From positions 2,867,501-2,931,500 of the forward strand of contig NZ_AP014946.1 of NCBI RefSeq assembly GCF_002355335.1: a stretch of 64,000 bases of DNA, in the 5' to 3' direction. A program made the translations under genes and the position numbers. The DNA is from Variibacter gotjawalensis. GTDB lineage: Bacteria > Pseudomonadota > Alphaproteobacteria > Rhizobiales > Xanthobacteraceae. This document shows positions 37,630-48,432 of the stretch, one piece after another (positions within the stretch are counted from its first letter, which is position 1; each line of letters opens with the position of its first letter). The notes under the pieces are model-generated. The model did no database searches. It worked only from the letters and a program-made list of their open reading frames with translations, and was not told where the DNA came from.

Positions 37630-39549
37630 TCACTGTTCCACTCCACCGCCTGAGACACGCCGCAACGCCTCGACGTTCACGGTCGCCTTCAGTTCCTTCT
37701 CGATATACGCGATGTACTGGCGCAGCAAGTCCTCGGTGATCGAGGTGCGGATCAAATTCTCAACCTGCTTGCCCTGGTCCGAGTTGGCGTCGAACGGCGG
37801 GGTCTTGATGTCGGTGACCTTGAAGACAATCCGCTCAGCCGGAAGCTGTCCCTGTGTCGAGGCGGCCGCGCCCTTCGGCGTCTGGAAAGCCGTGATGACG
37901 GCGCCCGGCGGCAGGCCCTCGGGCCGCGCACTACGGCGTAAGTCGGCCGCGGTCGCGACGTTGAGTTTGTCGGCGGCCGCCAGCTCGGCGAAGGTGCCGT
38001 TCGCCTTTAGCTTCTCGACCATCTCGTTTGCTTTGGCACGCAAACGCTCGCCGATCTGATCGTCCTTCCAACGGGCGACAACGCGATCCTTGACCTCGTC
38101 GAGCGTGCGCTCCTTTGATGGTGTGATCTCAGTCACCTCGAACCAGACGTAGCCGCCGGCTTGCGGACGGAGCGCCTCGGTCTCGGTGTTCGGTTGCGCG
38201 GCGAACGCGGGCGTCAAGATATCGACGTCCTGCGGAATGCCGGTGACGAGAGCGCCGGTCGCATCGCGGCCCGAGCGATCGACGCCGTCCAACATGGTGA
38301 CCTGCAAGCCGGCGCGCTGCGCCGACTCGGTGAGGTTGGCGCCGCCGGCGCGCTCGTCTTCGAGCTTGTCGTGCTTGGTCGTGACTTCGTTGCGCGTACG
38401 CTCGCGTGCGAGCTCCTGCTTGAGTTCGTCCGCGACTTGCTCGTATGGCCGCACCGAATCCGGCTCGATCTTGGCGACTCGAACGAGCGCATAGCCGAGG
38501 CGCGCCTGCACGGGATTCGAAACGCCGCCTTCCGGCAGCTTGAATGCTTCTTCCATCGCCTTCGTGAACCGCGACCCTTGCGCGGTTTCGCGCGAGATCA
38601 TCCCGAGATCGATGTCGGTCTCCGAGAGACCGCGCTCTTTCGCGAGATCCGCGAAGGAGAGGCCTTCGTCGAGACGCTTCTTCGCCGCGCGCGCTTCCTC
38701 TTCGGACGGGAAGACGATCTGCTGCACCTGGCGTTGACCGGCTTGCGTGAAGCGGGCGCGGCGCTCGTCATAGGCCTTGCGCGCGTCCTCGTCCGCAATC
38801 GTCGTCCACTTCGCGAGTTCTTCCGGCGAGAGACGGACAATGACGATGCGGCGATACTCCGGCGCGCGGAACAGTTGCTTGCGGCTGTCGAAATAAGTCG
38901 TGAGTTGCTCCGGCGTCGGATCGGCGATCTCGCCGGCTTGCGCCGCCGTCAGCGTCACGTATTCGAGCGAGCGCTGCTCGTTCTGATACGCGTTCATCAC
39001 GTCCGCGTAGGTCTTCGGCACGATCGTCGTGCCGCCGACCGACTCGGTCAGATGCTGGCGGATCATCAGCTTGCGCTGCTCGGTGACGAAGCGCGCTTCG
39101 GTGTATCCGGCCGAACGCAGGCGCTGCAGGAAGATCTGATTGTCGAACTGTCCGTCCGGTCCCTGGAAGGCCGGGAAGGAGCGGATCAGCCGCGCGACTT
39201 CGGCGTCGGTGATGCCAAGGCCGATGCGCTTTGCCCATTCGTCGAGCGCCGTTTCGGACACGATCTGGCCGAGGATCTGGCGATCGATGCCGAGGTCACG
39301 CGCCTGATTGAACGGAATCGGACGGCCCATCTGCTGGCCGATCTGCTGCAGCCGCTCGGTGTAGAGCTGCCGGAACTGCTCGGAGGAAATCTCAGTCCCA
39401 CCCACCGACGCGACCGCCGAACGGCCGCCGCCACGGAAAATGTCGCCGATGCCCCAAATCGCGAAGCTGATAGCGAGGACGCCGACAACGACGCCCATGA
39501 CCAATTTGCCGAGCCATCCGCTCGAAGCCGTTCGAATACCGCGAAGCAT
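37630..39549 (-). CDS. ppiD: Membrane-anchored SurA/PpiD-type peptidyl-prolyl isomerase
   Basis: The 639-residue protein has one N-terminal membrane anchor (LVMGVVVGVLAISFAIWGIG, about residues 16-35). A SurA-type chaperone N-domain follows (SSEQFRQLYTERLQQIG; AKRIGLGITDAEVARLI), then a parvulin-like domain (about 255-350), and a large C-terminal chaperone part. PpiD-type foldases sit in the inner membrane and help newly exported proteins. The parvulin domain is divergent, so isomerase activity is not certain. It is upstream of trpE on the same strand and divergent from tpiA. Confidence 0.88.
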   Translation of the reverse strand: MLRGIRTASSGWLGKLVMGVVVGVLAISFAIWGIGDIFRGGGRSAVASVGGTEISSEQFRQLYTERLQQIGQQMGRPIPFNQARDLGIDRQILGQIVSETALDEWAKRIGLGITDAEVARLIRSFPAFQGPDGQFDNQIFLQRLRSAGYTEARFVTEQRKLMIRQHLTESVGGTTIVPKTYADVMNAYQNEQRSLEYVTLTAAQAGEIADPTPEQLTTYFDSRKQLFRAPEYRRIVIVRLSPEELAKWTTIADEDARKAYDERRARFTQAGQRQVQQIVFPSEEEARAAKKRLDEGLSFADLAKERGLSETDIDLGMISRETAQGSRFTKAMEEAFKLPEGGVSNPVQARLGYALVRVAKIEPDSVRPYEQVADELKQELARERTRNEVTTKHDKLEDERAGGANLTESAQRAGLQVTMLDGVDRSGRDATGALVTGIPQDVDILTPAFAAQPNTETEALRPQAGGYVWFEVTEITPSKERTLDEVKDRVVARWKDDQIGERLRAKANEMVEKLKANGTFAELAAADKLNVATAADLRRSARPEGLPPGAVITAFQTPKGAAASTQGQLPAERIVFKVTDIKTPPFDANSDQGKQVENLIRTSITEDLLRQYIAYIEKELKATVNVEALRRVSGGGVEQ

Positions 39550-39746
39550 GTTCCGTCAAATTGTAAGGGGATGAGCCGGTATGGCTTTCAGCCCAGCCGG
39601 GTGATTTGCACTCAATAAGACATGGGTAGGCACACCGCAACACGGCACCAATGCGGCAGCGACATGCTTTTGCGGCGAATAGCCGCTTCCGTGTGTCTGC
39701 TGCGTCTGCTAACCCGCCCGGAACAGGGACTGAGGGTAGTTGGATT

Positions 39747-40502
39747 ATGGATCGCACGCGTCGCCCGGTTGTAGCGGGTAACTGGAAGATGAACGGGCTT
39801 GCGGCTTCGGTCTCGGAGCTAAAAGGCATCATGGCCGGGGCGAAAGCCGTTTCCGGCAAGGCCGAATTGCTCGTTTGCCCGCCCGCGACGCTGGTTGCGA
39901 GCTTCGCCAAGACCGCGAAGGGTTCGACCGTCCATATCGGCGGCCAGACGTGCTATTCGGAAGCCTCCGGTGCCTTCACGGGCGAAATCTCGGCCGAAAT
40001 GCTGGCCGACGCGGGTGCGACGCACGTTATTGTCGGGCATTCCGAGCGCCGGACGATTTTCAAGGAGAAGGACGCCGACGTTCAGAAGAAGGCACTGGCC
40101 GCGCGCCGCGCCGGCCTGATCTCGATCGTGTGCGTCGGCGAGACCAAGGAGCAGCGCGAGGCGGACCGGGCCACCATTATCGTCGGCCAGCAGCTGACCG
40201 GCTCGTTGCCGGAAGGCGCGAAAGCCGCGAATCTCATCGTGGCTTACGAACCGGTCTGGGCGATCGGGACGGGCCTCACCCCGACACCGGCAGACATCGC
40301 CGAGATGCACAATTTCATCCGCGAGCGTCTCGCGGCGCGCTTCAAAGCCGAGGGCGAAGAGGTTCGCATCCTCTACGGCGGTTCCGTGAAAGCTTCCAAC
40401 GCTGCCGAGCTGATGGCCGTCCGCAACGTCGACGGCGCGCTGGTCGGCGGAGCCAGTCTCAAAGCCGATGATTTCCTCGGAATCGCAAACGTTTACGCTT
40501 AG
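39747..40502 (+). CDS. tpiA: Triosephosphate isomerase
   Basis: TpiA interconverts dihydroxyacetone phosphate and glyceraldehyde 3-phosphate. The 251-residue TIM barrel has the substrate Lys in AGNWKMNG, the catalytic His in VIVGHSERR, the catalytic Glu in [11 protein letters not shown], and the phosphate loop [11 protein letters not shown]. The ATG at 39747 has GAGGG upstream. In rhizobia secG and pyrG usually follow directly; here a ParDE pair is inserted. Confidence 0.97.
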   Translation: MDRTRRPVVAGNWKMNGLAASVSELKGIMAGAKAVSGKAELLVCPPATLVASFAKTAKGSTVHIGGQTCYSEASGAFTGEISAEMLADAGATHVIVGHSERRTIFKEKDADVQKKALAARRAGLISIVCVGETKEQREADRATIIVGQQLTGSLPEGAKAANLIVAYEPVWAIGTGLTPTPADIAEMHNFIRERLAARFKAEGEEVRILYGGSVKASNAAELMAVRNVDGALVGGASLKADDFLGIANVYA

Positions 40503-40515
40503 ATGTTGCGACGTA

Positions 40516-40540
40516 TCTCATAAAGTATTACTTTGTGAGA
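40516..40540. promoter_or_regulatory. Palindromic operator upstream of parDE
   Basis: TCTCATAAAG and CTTTGTGAGA form ten-base arms with one mismatch around TATTA. The palindrome lies 13 bases before the parD GTG, between the tpiA stop and the toxin-antitoxin pair. ParD antitoxins usually bind such sites and repress their own operon. The AT-rich centre could also be part of the promoter. Confidence 0.65.
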
Positions 40541-40553
40541 TCGGAGGTGCGGC

Positions 40554-40820
40554 GTGGCAACCAGCTACACGATCGGCAAACACTACGAGGACTTCATCAA
40601 GTCGCTCGTCGACAGCGGACGCTATTCGACCGCCAGCGAAGTCATGCGCGACGGCCTACGCCTCGTCGAAGAGCGCGAGGAGGTTCGCCGCGCCAAGCTG
40701 GAGTGGCTGCGAACCGAGATCCAGAAGGGCATCGACAGCGGAATCGTTGAAGGCGAGTTTGACGTCGAGGATGTGATCCGTCGCGGGCGAGAGCGCCTGA
40801 AGCTGAAGAATGCCGGATAG
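40554..40820 (+). CDS. parD: ParD-like (CC2985 family) ribbon-helix-helix antitoxin
   Basis: The 88-residue protein begins with a ribbon-helix-helix DNA-binding segment (TSYTIGKHYEDFIKSLVDSG) and the family signature RYSTASEVMRDGLRLVEERE. An acidic C-terminal tail follows that would wrap the toxin. The start is GTG, set by GGAGG seven bases upstream. It should neutralise the toxin encoded next and repress the operon through the palindrome just upstream. The parE ATG lies within its last codons. Confidence 0.88.
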   Translation: MATSYTIGKHYEDFIKSLVDSGRYSTASEVMRDGLRLVEEREEVRRAKLEWLRTEIQKGIDSGIVEGEFDVEDVIRRGRERLKLKNAG

Positions 40821-41106
40821 GAGCCGCCAAACTCCTCAGGCGCTCGTCGATATCGACACCATCTACGACTACATCGCGGACAACAACCCAGAGGCGGCCG
40901 ACCGGGTCGTCCGTCGTCTCAGGGATGTGATGCGAATGCTGGGCGACAATCCGTTGGCCGGCCGCTCGCGTCCTGAATTTGGTTCGGGCGTTCGCTCGTT
41001 TCCGTCAGGCAATTACCTCATATTTTATCGATCCGCCGCCAATGGCGTGGACATCATCCGCGTTCTCCACGGCGCGAGAGAGATCGGAGAAGGCGAGTTT
41101 CCATAG
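40810..41106 (+). CDS. parE: ParE-family toxin
   Basis: The 98-residue protein fits the RelE/ParE fold: ALVDIDTIYDYIADNNPEAADR, then LGDNPLAGRSRPEF, VRSFPSGNYLIFYRSAANGV and VLHGAREI. ParE toxins typically poison DNA gyrase and block replication, unlike RelE, which cuts mRNA; the target here is inferred from the subfamily. The gene overlaps parD by 11 bases, which ties toxin synthesis to prior antitoxin synthesis. The pair interrupts tpiA-secG. Confidence 0.88.
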   Translation: MPDRSRQTPQALVDIDTIYDYIADNNPEAADRVVRRLRDVMRMLGDNPLAGRSRPEFGSGVRSFPSGNYLIFYRSAANGVDIIRVLHGAREIGEGEFP

Positions 41107-41266
41107 GCACTTAGATCTCTATGATGACTCGGTTTGGCAACATCGCCGCGGCATTTTCCGCCATTGGCAAATCGCCGGTCCTTCGTGTAGAAGCCGTGAC
41201 GAATTCCTCGGAAGCTCTTGAGCAAACACGCTGCGCCGCTTAAGTCGAGCGCGCGAAGGATAGAAG

Positions 41267-41632
41267 ATGCAAACGGTTTTGATCGTGATCCACCTAATGG
41301 TGGTGTTGTCCCTGACCGGCCTCGTGCTGCTGCAGAAGTCGGAAGGCGGCGGCCTCGGCATGGGCGGCGGCGGTGGCGGCGGAGCAGGCGGCTTCCTCTC
41401 CTCGCGCGGCACGGCGAACGTCCTGACCCGCTCGACCGCGATCCTCGCCGCAGTGTTTTTCGCGACCAGCATGCTGCTCTCGATCGTCGCCGGTTGGGAC
41501 CGTAAGCCTAAGTCGATCATGAATTCGCCGGCCGGCCAGTCTCAGCCCGCCGCTCCGGTCGCCCCTGTTGCGCCACGCAGCGGCCCGCAGGTGCCGTCTT
41601 CGGCGCCGCAGGCACCGGCTCAGCCGCAATAA
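41267..41632 (+). CDS. secG: Preprotein translocase subunit SecG
   Basis: SecG assists SecYE in protein export. The 121-residue protein has two membrane segments (VLIVIHLMVVLSLTGLVLL and STAILAAVFFATSMLLSIVA) joined by the SecG-type loop with a long Gly run (EGGGLGMGGGGGGGAGG). A Pro/Ala/Gln C-terminal tail follows, longer than in E. coli and usual in rhizobia. GAAGGA precedes the ATG. It is followed by pyrG, the standard order. Confidence 0.95.
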   Translation: MQTVLIVIHLMVVLSLTGLVLLQKSEGGGLGMGGGGGGGAGGFLSSRGTANVLTRSTAILAAVFFATSMLLSIVAGWDRKPKSIMNSPAGQSQPAAPVAPVAPRSGPQVPSSAPQAPAQPQ

Positions 41633-41716
41633 CCCGGAAAGCCTGTTCGAGGTTTTCCACCGGTGCATAGAACCTGCGCCGATTTAGACCTCGCAGAATC
41701 GAAACCAGGGCGATAA

Positions 41717-44007
<2,291 letters not shown>

Positions 44008-44061
44008 AAAAGCCCCCTTCGAGGACCGTAGCGGCAATGAATTAGAACGATCGCAGTGTGA

Positions 44062-44077
44062 TTGTGCAAATGCACAA
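44062..44077. promoter_or_regulatory. Candidate TetR operator (16-base palindrome)
   Basis: TTGTGCA-AA-TGCACAA is a perfect inverted repeat in the divergent TetR/dehydrogenase spacer. It is 55 bases from the TetR ATG, and a TTGACG -35-like element follows at 44088-44093. The size and placement fit a TetR-family binding site. Confidence 0.6.
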
Positions 44078-44182
44078 ATGCAATCTCTTGACGAGCGAAC
44101 GAAGGAAAAAGACGATTGCGCTTATTAGCGTTGCGTAAAGCGCACATTTTTTACAACCCCTAGTTATTGTGAGGCTATATCT

Positions 44183-44983
44183 ATGATTGCAAAGCTCGAA
44201 GGGCGTTCCGCCCTCGTCACGGGATCGGCCCGTGGAATAGGCAAGGGAATCGCCGAGGCGCTCGCTGCTACAGGCGCCGCCGTCCTCATCAGCGACGTTC
44301 TTGAGGATGCCGGCGAGGCCACCGCCGCCGCGCTGCGTGACGGCGGAGCGGACGCCTATTTCGTCAAACTCGACGTAACCCAAGACGCGGACTGGCAGCG
44401 CGCCGCTGCCGCCACCGTCGAACGTTTCGGCGGTTTCGATATCCTGATCAACAACGCCGGCATCGAGGTGACGTCGCTCGTTGCGGACATCGACGCGGCC
44501 GATGCCTTGCGCATGTGCAACGTCAATATCGTCGGCACGGCGTTGGGCATGAAACACGCCTTCCGCGCGATGCGGCCGGGCGGCGCGGCCGGGAAGGGCG
44601 GCGCGATCGTCAATATCGCGTCGGTCGCTGCTACAATCGCGTTCCCGGCCATTGCGGTCTATTCGGCGACCAAATCGGCGGTCGACCGCATGACCCGCAT
44701 TGCGGCCATGGAAGCCGGCAAGCTCGGCTACGGCATCCGCGTCAACGCGATCTACCCTGGCCTGATCCCGACCGACATGGGCCTGCAGCTCGCGAGCGAC
44801 ATCGTCGCGGTTGGCCTCGCCGCCGACGTCAACGCGGCGGTCGCCGATGTCGTCGGGCAAACACCGCTCGGGCGGCTGGCCGAAGTGTCCGATATCGCGA
44901 AAGCCGCCGCCTTTCTCTGCTCGGCGGATGCAGCCTTCATCACCGGTGCCGGCCTGCCGGTCGACGGCGGCATGGGCATGTGA
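44183..44983 (+). CDS. Short-chain dehydrogenase/reductase
   Basis: The 266-residue classical SDR has the nucleotide-binding TGSARGIG (13-20), the NNAG motif (90-93), and the catalytic S147, Y160 and K164 in NIASVA and VYSATKSA. The C-terminal GAGLPVDGGMGM is typical of this family. The acidic residue after the second strand (SDVLEDAG) suggests NAD rather than NADP. The substrate is unknown; homologues act on steroids, sugars and cyclic alcohols. Divergent control by the TetR gene and a NIPSNAP gene downstream suggest a small catabolic unit. Confidence 0.9.
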   Translation: MIAKLEGRSALVTGSARGIGKGIAEALAATGAAVLISDVLEDAGEATAAALRDGGADAYFVKLDVTQDADWQRAAAATVERFGGFDILINNAGIEVTSLVADIDAADALRMCNVNIVGTALGMKHAFRAMRPGGAAGKGGAIVNIASVAATIAFPAIAVYSATKSAVDRMTRIAAMEAGKLGYGIRVNAIYPGLIPTDMGLQLASDIVAVGLAADVNAAVADVVGQTPLGRLAEVSDIAKAAAFLCSADAAFITGAGLPVDGGMGM

Positions 44984-45071
44984 GCCGCGAAGCGCCCGCG
45001 ACCTTTTCGGCGCGGGCGTTGTCGTCTATGCGTTCGTCATCGCGATCAGAACAACAATCAGGAAACGTCCG

Positions 45072-45398
45072 ATGATCTACGAAATGCGCAACTATCGCTG
45101 CGTGCCCATGCGTCTGCCGGCGCTGCTCGCCCGCTTTCAGAACGTCACGCTCGCGCTGTGGGAAAAGCACGGCATCCGTCAGGCCGGCTTCTTCACCACC
45201 GTCATCGGCGAATCCAACAACGAGTTGATCTATTTCCTCGCCTGGGAGTCGATGGCCGAGCGCGAGCAGAAGTGGACGAAGTTCATGAACGATCCGGAAT
45301 GGGTCGCCAAGCGCGCCGAGAGCGAAAAGGACGGGCCGATCCTCGCCAACGTGACGAGCCAGCTGCTCGCACCGACGGCCTTCTCGTCGGTCAAGTAA
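45072..45398 (+). CDS. NIPSNAP family protein
   Basis: The 108-residue product has the ferredoxin-like NIPSNAP domain: IYEMRNYRCVPMRLPALLAR, ALWEKHGIRQAGFFTTVIGE, then LIYFLAWESMAEREQKW. Bacterial NIPSNAP proteins often accompany catabolic dehydrogenases, and their biochemical role is unknown. AGGAAA precedes the ATG at 45072. It follows the SDR gene by 88 bases, probably in one unit. Its end overlaps the convergent serine hydrolase gene by eight bases. Confidence 0.85.
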   Translation: MIYEMRNYRCVPMRLPALLARFQNVTLALWEKHGIRQAGFFTTVIGESNNELIYFLAWESMAEREQKWTKFMNDPEWVAKRAESEKDGPILANVTSQLLAPTAFSSVK

Positions 45399-46560
45399 TC
45401 GCGTCGTAGGTCGCGCGCTCGATCGTTCCGAGGAGATCGAGCACGATCGGGTCCGCGAATGGGCGCAGCTGCGTGAACAACACGCCGCCGACGCCTGACG
45501 CAGGATCGATCCAATAATACGTGTTCGCGAGCCCGGCCCAGAACAGACTGCCGGGCTTGCGGCCATGCTTGGTCTCCTTCGTGTTGACGAGGAAACTCAA
45601 GCCCCATTTCTTGTCCTGCTCGGGATGCAGGTCGACGTCGTTCGATAAACGCGGCGCCGCCGTCGTCATCTTGCCCATCGTCAGTTCGCCGATGTGGTTC
45701 TGTGCCATCAGCGCAATCGTCTCGGGTTTCAGGATTTGCCGCCCGTTGGCGCGCCCGCCGTTGAGGATCATCCGCACGAACGCGATGTAATCGCGCGCGG
45801 TGCCGTAGAGCCCGCCGCCGCCGAGTTCGTTGTTGTCGGTGCGATGCACCTCAGTCGGCTGCGGATGCAGCGATCCGTCCTCATGGCGCAGATACAGCGT
45901 GACGATGCGCGCATGCTGCTCGGGCGAAAGGTTGTAGCTGGTGTCGCTCATACCGAGCGGATCGAAGAATTCGTCCTTCATGTATGTGCCGAGTGATTTC
46001 CCGCTGACGGCTTCGACCGCCTTGCCGACCCAATCGATGTTGATGCCGTATTCCCAGCGCGTGCCCGGATCGCTCATCAGCGGCACTTCGAGCGAGCGCG
46101 GCTGGCGGGTGAGGGGGCTCGGCAAGCCGACGGCCTCGATGTAGCGCTTCTGGTCAGCGTTCCAAACCTCATAGGCAAAACCGGCCGTATGCGTGAGCAG
46201 ATGCCGCAGCGTGATTGCGCGTTTGGCATCGCGCAGGCGCGGCGTGCCGTCGCTCTCGAATCCGTCGAGCACCTTGGGCTTGGCGAGCTGCGGCAGCACG
46301 TTGCCGATCGGCGCGTCGAGATCGAGCTTGCCTTGCTCGACGAGCTTCATCGCGGCAGCACCCGCGATCGCCTTGGTCATCGAGGCGATGCGGAAGATGC
46401 TGTCCTGCCGCAGCGCTTCGCCGCTCGCGATATCGCGCACGCCGTAGACGGCCTCGAACAGCGTCTTGTCGCGGTCCGTGACGATCGCGATGGCGCCGGC
46501 AATTGCTCGAGATTTGGCGGCAGCGGCAAGGGCGGCATCCGCGCGATCGAACGGGCTCAT
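45391..46560 (-). CDS. Serine hydrolase of the beta-lactamase class C / esterase family
   Basis: The 389-residue protein has the SxxK motif S60-M-T-K63 (FRIASMTKAIAGAA), the Tyr motif at Y171 (WEYGINIDWVG), and the class C fold landmarks LRHLLTHTAGFAYEVW and GGGGLYGTARDYIAFVRMIL. No signal peptide is visible, so a cytoplasmic esterase or amidase of the EstB type is more likely than a beta-lactamase. The ATG at 46560 lies 81 bases from the divergent kdsA. It may process a substrate linked to the SDR/NIPSNAP unit; that is inference. Confidence 0.85.
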   Translation of the reverse strand: MSPFDRADAALAAAAKSRAIAGAIAIVTDRDKTLFEAVYGVRDIASGEALRQDSIFRIASMTKAIAGAAAMKLVEQGKLDLDAPIGNVLPQLAKPKVLDGFESDGTPRLRDAKRAITLRHLLTHTAGFAYEVWNADQKRYIEAVGLPSPLTRQPRSLEVPLMSDPGTRWEYGINIDWVGKAVEAVSGKSLGTYMKDEFFDPLGMSDTSYNLSPEQHARIVTLYLRHEDGSLHPQPTEVHRTDNNELGGGGLYGTARDYIAFVRMILNGGRANGRQILKPETIALMAQNHIGELTMGKMTTAAPRLSNDVDLHPEQDKKWGLSFLVNTKETKHGRKPGSLFWAGLANTYYWIDPASGVGGVLFTQLRPFADPIVLDLLGTIERATYDAIT

Positions 46561-46641
46561 TCGTGGCTCTCGTTGGCGTTTCCTGCCCCGAGGCCTAGCA
46601 CAGGTTGACCCGCCGCGCGCGCCGAAGCATGGTCCGCCGCC

Positions 46642-47490
46642 ATGACCGATACGCTCAAAGCCGCCGCCACCGTCGCGGCGCGAAACGTCACATTCTCCAA
46701 CGCGCTTCCGCTCGCGCTGATCGCCGGGCCGTGCCAGATGGAAAGCCGCGCGCACGCGCTCGAAATGGCGATGGCGCTGAAAGAGATCGCCGCGAAGCGA
46801 AGCATTGGCCTCGTCTACAAATCGTCCTTCGACAAGGCGAACCGCACCAGCGTATTGGGCAAGCGCGGCATCGGGCTCGACGGCGCGCTTCCGATCTTCG
46901 CCGAGATCCGCGAGACGCTTGGGCTTCCGGTGCTCACCGACGTCCACGAGATCGAGCACTGTGCGGCGGTCGCCGATGTCGTCGACATCCTGCAGATCCC
47001 GGCTTTCCTCTGCCGCCAGACCGACCTCCTGGTCGCCGCCGCAAAGACCGGCCGCATCGTCAACGTGAAGAAGGGCCAATTCCTCGCGCCGTGGGACATG
47101 ACCAACGTCGTTGCCAAGATAACGCAGAGCGGCAACGCGAATGTGCTGGTCACCGAGCGCGGCGCGTCCTTCGGCTACAACACGCTCGTCTCCGACATGC
47201 GCGCCTTGCCGATCATGGCACGCACGACCGGCGCGCCGGTGATTTTCGATGCGACGCATTCGGTTCAGCAGCCGGGCGGCAAGGGTTCGTCGTCGGGCGG
47301 CGAGCGTGAATTCGTGCCGGTGCTGGCGCGCGCTGCGGTGGCGGTTGGCGTTGCTGGCGTCTTCATCGAGACGCATCAAGACCCCGACAATGCCCCGTCC
47401 GACGGGCCGAATATGGTGCCGCTGAAAGAGATGGACGCGCTGATCGGCGACCTGATGGCCTTCGATAAACTAGCGAAAAAGTCGCGATAG
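46642..47490 (+). CDS. kdsA: 3-deoxy-8-phosphooctulonate synthase
   Basis: KdsA condenses arabinose 5-phosphate with phosphoenolpyruvate, making KDO for the LPS core. The 282-residue TIM barrel has [68 protein letters not shown] and [14 protein letters not shown]. It supplies the same envelope pathway as the lpx cluster. In related genomes it often lies between pyrG and eno; both intervals are occupied here by accessory genes. Confidence 0.96.
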   Translation: MTDTLKAAATVAARNVTFSNALPLALIAGPCQMESRAHALEMAMALKEIAAKRSIGLVYKSSFDKANRTSVLGKRGIGLDGALPIFAEIRETLGLPVLTDVHEIEHCAAVADVVDILQIPAFLCRQTDLLVAAAKTGRIVNVKKGQFLAPWDMTNVVAKITQSGNANVLVTERGASFGYNTLVSDMRALPIMARTTGAPVIFDATHSVQQPGGKGSSSGGEREFVPVLARAAVAVGVAGVFIETHQDPDNAPSDGPNMVPLKEMDALIGDLMAFDKLAKKSR

Positions 47491-47554
47491 CGCCCTAGAA
47501 AAGGCCGAGACACGCCGGTAGGCTCCCACCGCCGCGCGGAATCGGAGAACAAGA

Positions 47555-47953
47555 ATGGCGTCGCTCGAAGGCTTGCCCGCATTCATCCTGTATCTTTGCG
47601 TCGCGTCGATATCCTGCATGGCCTACGTCTACTGCTACACGCGGCTCACGAAACATGACGAATTCGCGCTGATCGCCGAGAACAATATCGGCGCCGCCAT
47701 CGCGCTGGGCTTGAGCCTTCTCGGCTTCGCGCTTCCGGTCGTCAGCGCCATCTCGCATTCGTCGGACGTTGCCGACTGCATCGTCTGGAGCGCCATCGCG
47801 CTGCTGGTGCAGATCGCCGTCTATTACATCGCCCGCATTCCGGTGCCGGACATTTCCGAGCGCATCGAGAAGGGCGAGATCGCCCCGGCAGTCTGGCTCG
47901 GCCTCGCGTCCGTCACAGCCGGCATGATCAATTCCGCCTCAATGTCGTACTAA
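47555..47953 (+). CDS. DUF350 (YjfL-type) inner membrane protein
   Basis: The 132-residue protein has four hydrophobic segments (starting AFILYLCVASISCMAYVYCY, with another at IVWSAIALLVQIAVYYIARI), matching the DUF350 layout. GGAG precedes the ATG. In E. coli, the DUF350 protein YjfL is encoded with YjfM (DUF1190) and YjfC (ATP-grasp). The same three-part set appears here in order, separated by 13 bases and then 1 base. The role is unknown. A membrane partner for a surface or lipid-linked modification is a reasonable inference. Confidence 0.85.
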   Translation: MASLEGLPAFILYLCVASISCMAYVYCYTRLTKHDEFALIAENNIGAAIALGLSLLGFALPVVSAISHSSDVADCIVWSAIALLVQIAVYYIARIPVPDISERIEKGEIAPAVWLGLASVTAGMINSASMSY

Positions 47954-47966
47954 CGAGCTTCGGGCA

Positions 47967-48431
47967 ATGAAACGCTCGAGCCACGTCGCACTTCTGGTCG
48001 GCGGCCTCTCGGTCGCAGGCGTCAGCGCCTACGCGATGATGCCGGTGCGGCAGGAGTGCAAGCCGGTCAATCCGCCGGCCGCCGCCGCGACCCCGACGCC
48101 CGGCGCAGCAGTCGTGATCCAAGACGGAAAGCCCGTCGGCGCGGCTCCGGCCGCAGCACCGCAACAGCAGAATTGCCGCCGCACCCGCTGGTTCAATCAC
48201 ACGTCGACATCGTCGTCCGGCCGCTCAGGCGGCATGTACGTGCCCGGTTGGTCATCGCGCGGCGACAACCGGTCGTCGTCGAACAGCGTCGGCCTTGCGC
48301 CGTCACGCCAAGCCAATCGCTCCAGCACCAGCTCGCGCTCGACGACATCGTCATCGTCACGGTCGACAACGACATCGCGCGGCGGCTTCGGTTCGACTTC
48401 GAGTTCGGTCTCGCGCGGCTCGTCCTCCTGA
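47967..48431 (+). CDS. DUF1190-like secreted/anchored Ser-rich protein
   Basis: The 154-residue protein has an N-terminal hydrophobic segment (HVALLVGGLSVAGVSAYAMM), two cysteines (C31 and C70) that could pair outside the membrane, an Ala/Pro linker, and a low-complexity tail of Ser, Thr, Arg and Gly from about residue 78. The tail carries RGGFGSTSSS, recalling the end of YgiB/YjfM (DUF1190). I assign the family by cysteine spacing, tail and neighbours rather than by strong identity. It may be the substrate of the adjacent ATP-grasp enzyme. The stop lies one base before the next ATG. Confidence 0.65.
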   Translation: MKRSSHVALLVGGLSVAGVSAYAMMPVRQECKPVNPPAAAATPTPGAAVVIQDGKPVGAAPAAAPQQQNCRRTRWFNHTSTSSSGRSGGMYVPGWSSRGDNRSSSNSVGLAPSRQANRSSTSSRSTTSSSSRSTTTSRGGFGSTSSSVSRGSSS

Positions 48432-48432
48432 A

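Noticed and set aside
36347-38059. 570-codon plus-strand frame opposite trpE and the foldase gene
   Set aside because: It crosses two well supported minus-strand genes and shows the typical shadow composition.
45391-47379. Extended 662-codon version of the serine hydrolase
   Set aside because: The extra N-terminal part is antisense to kdsA; the class C hydrolase begins at the ATG at 46560 with a GAGAG element.
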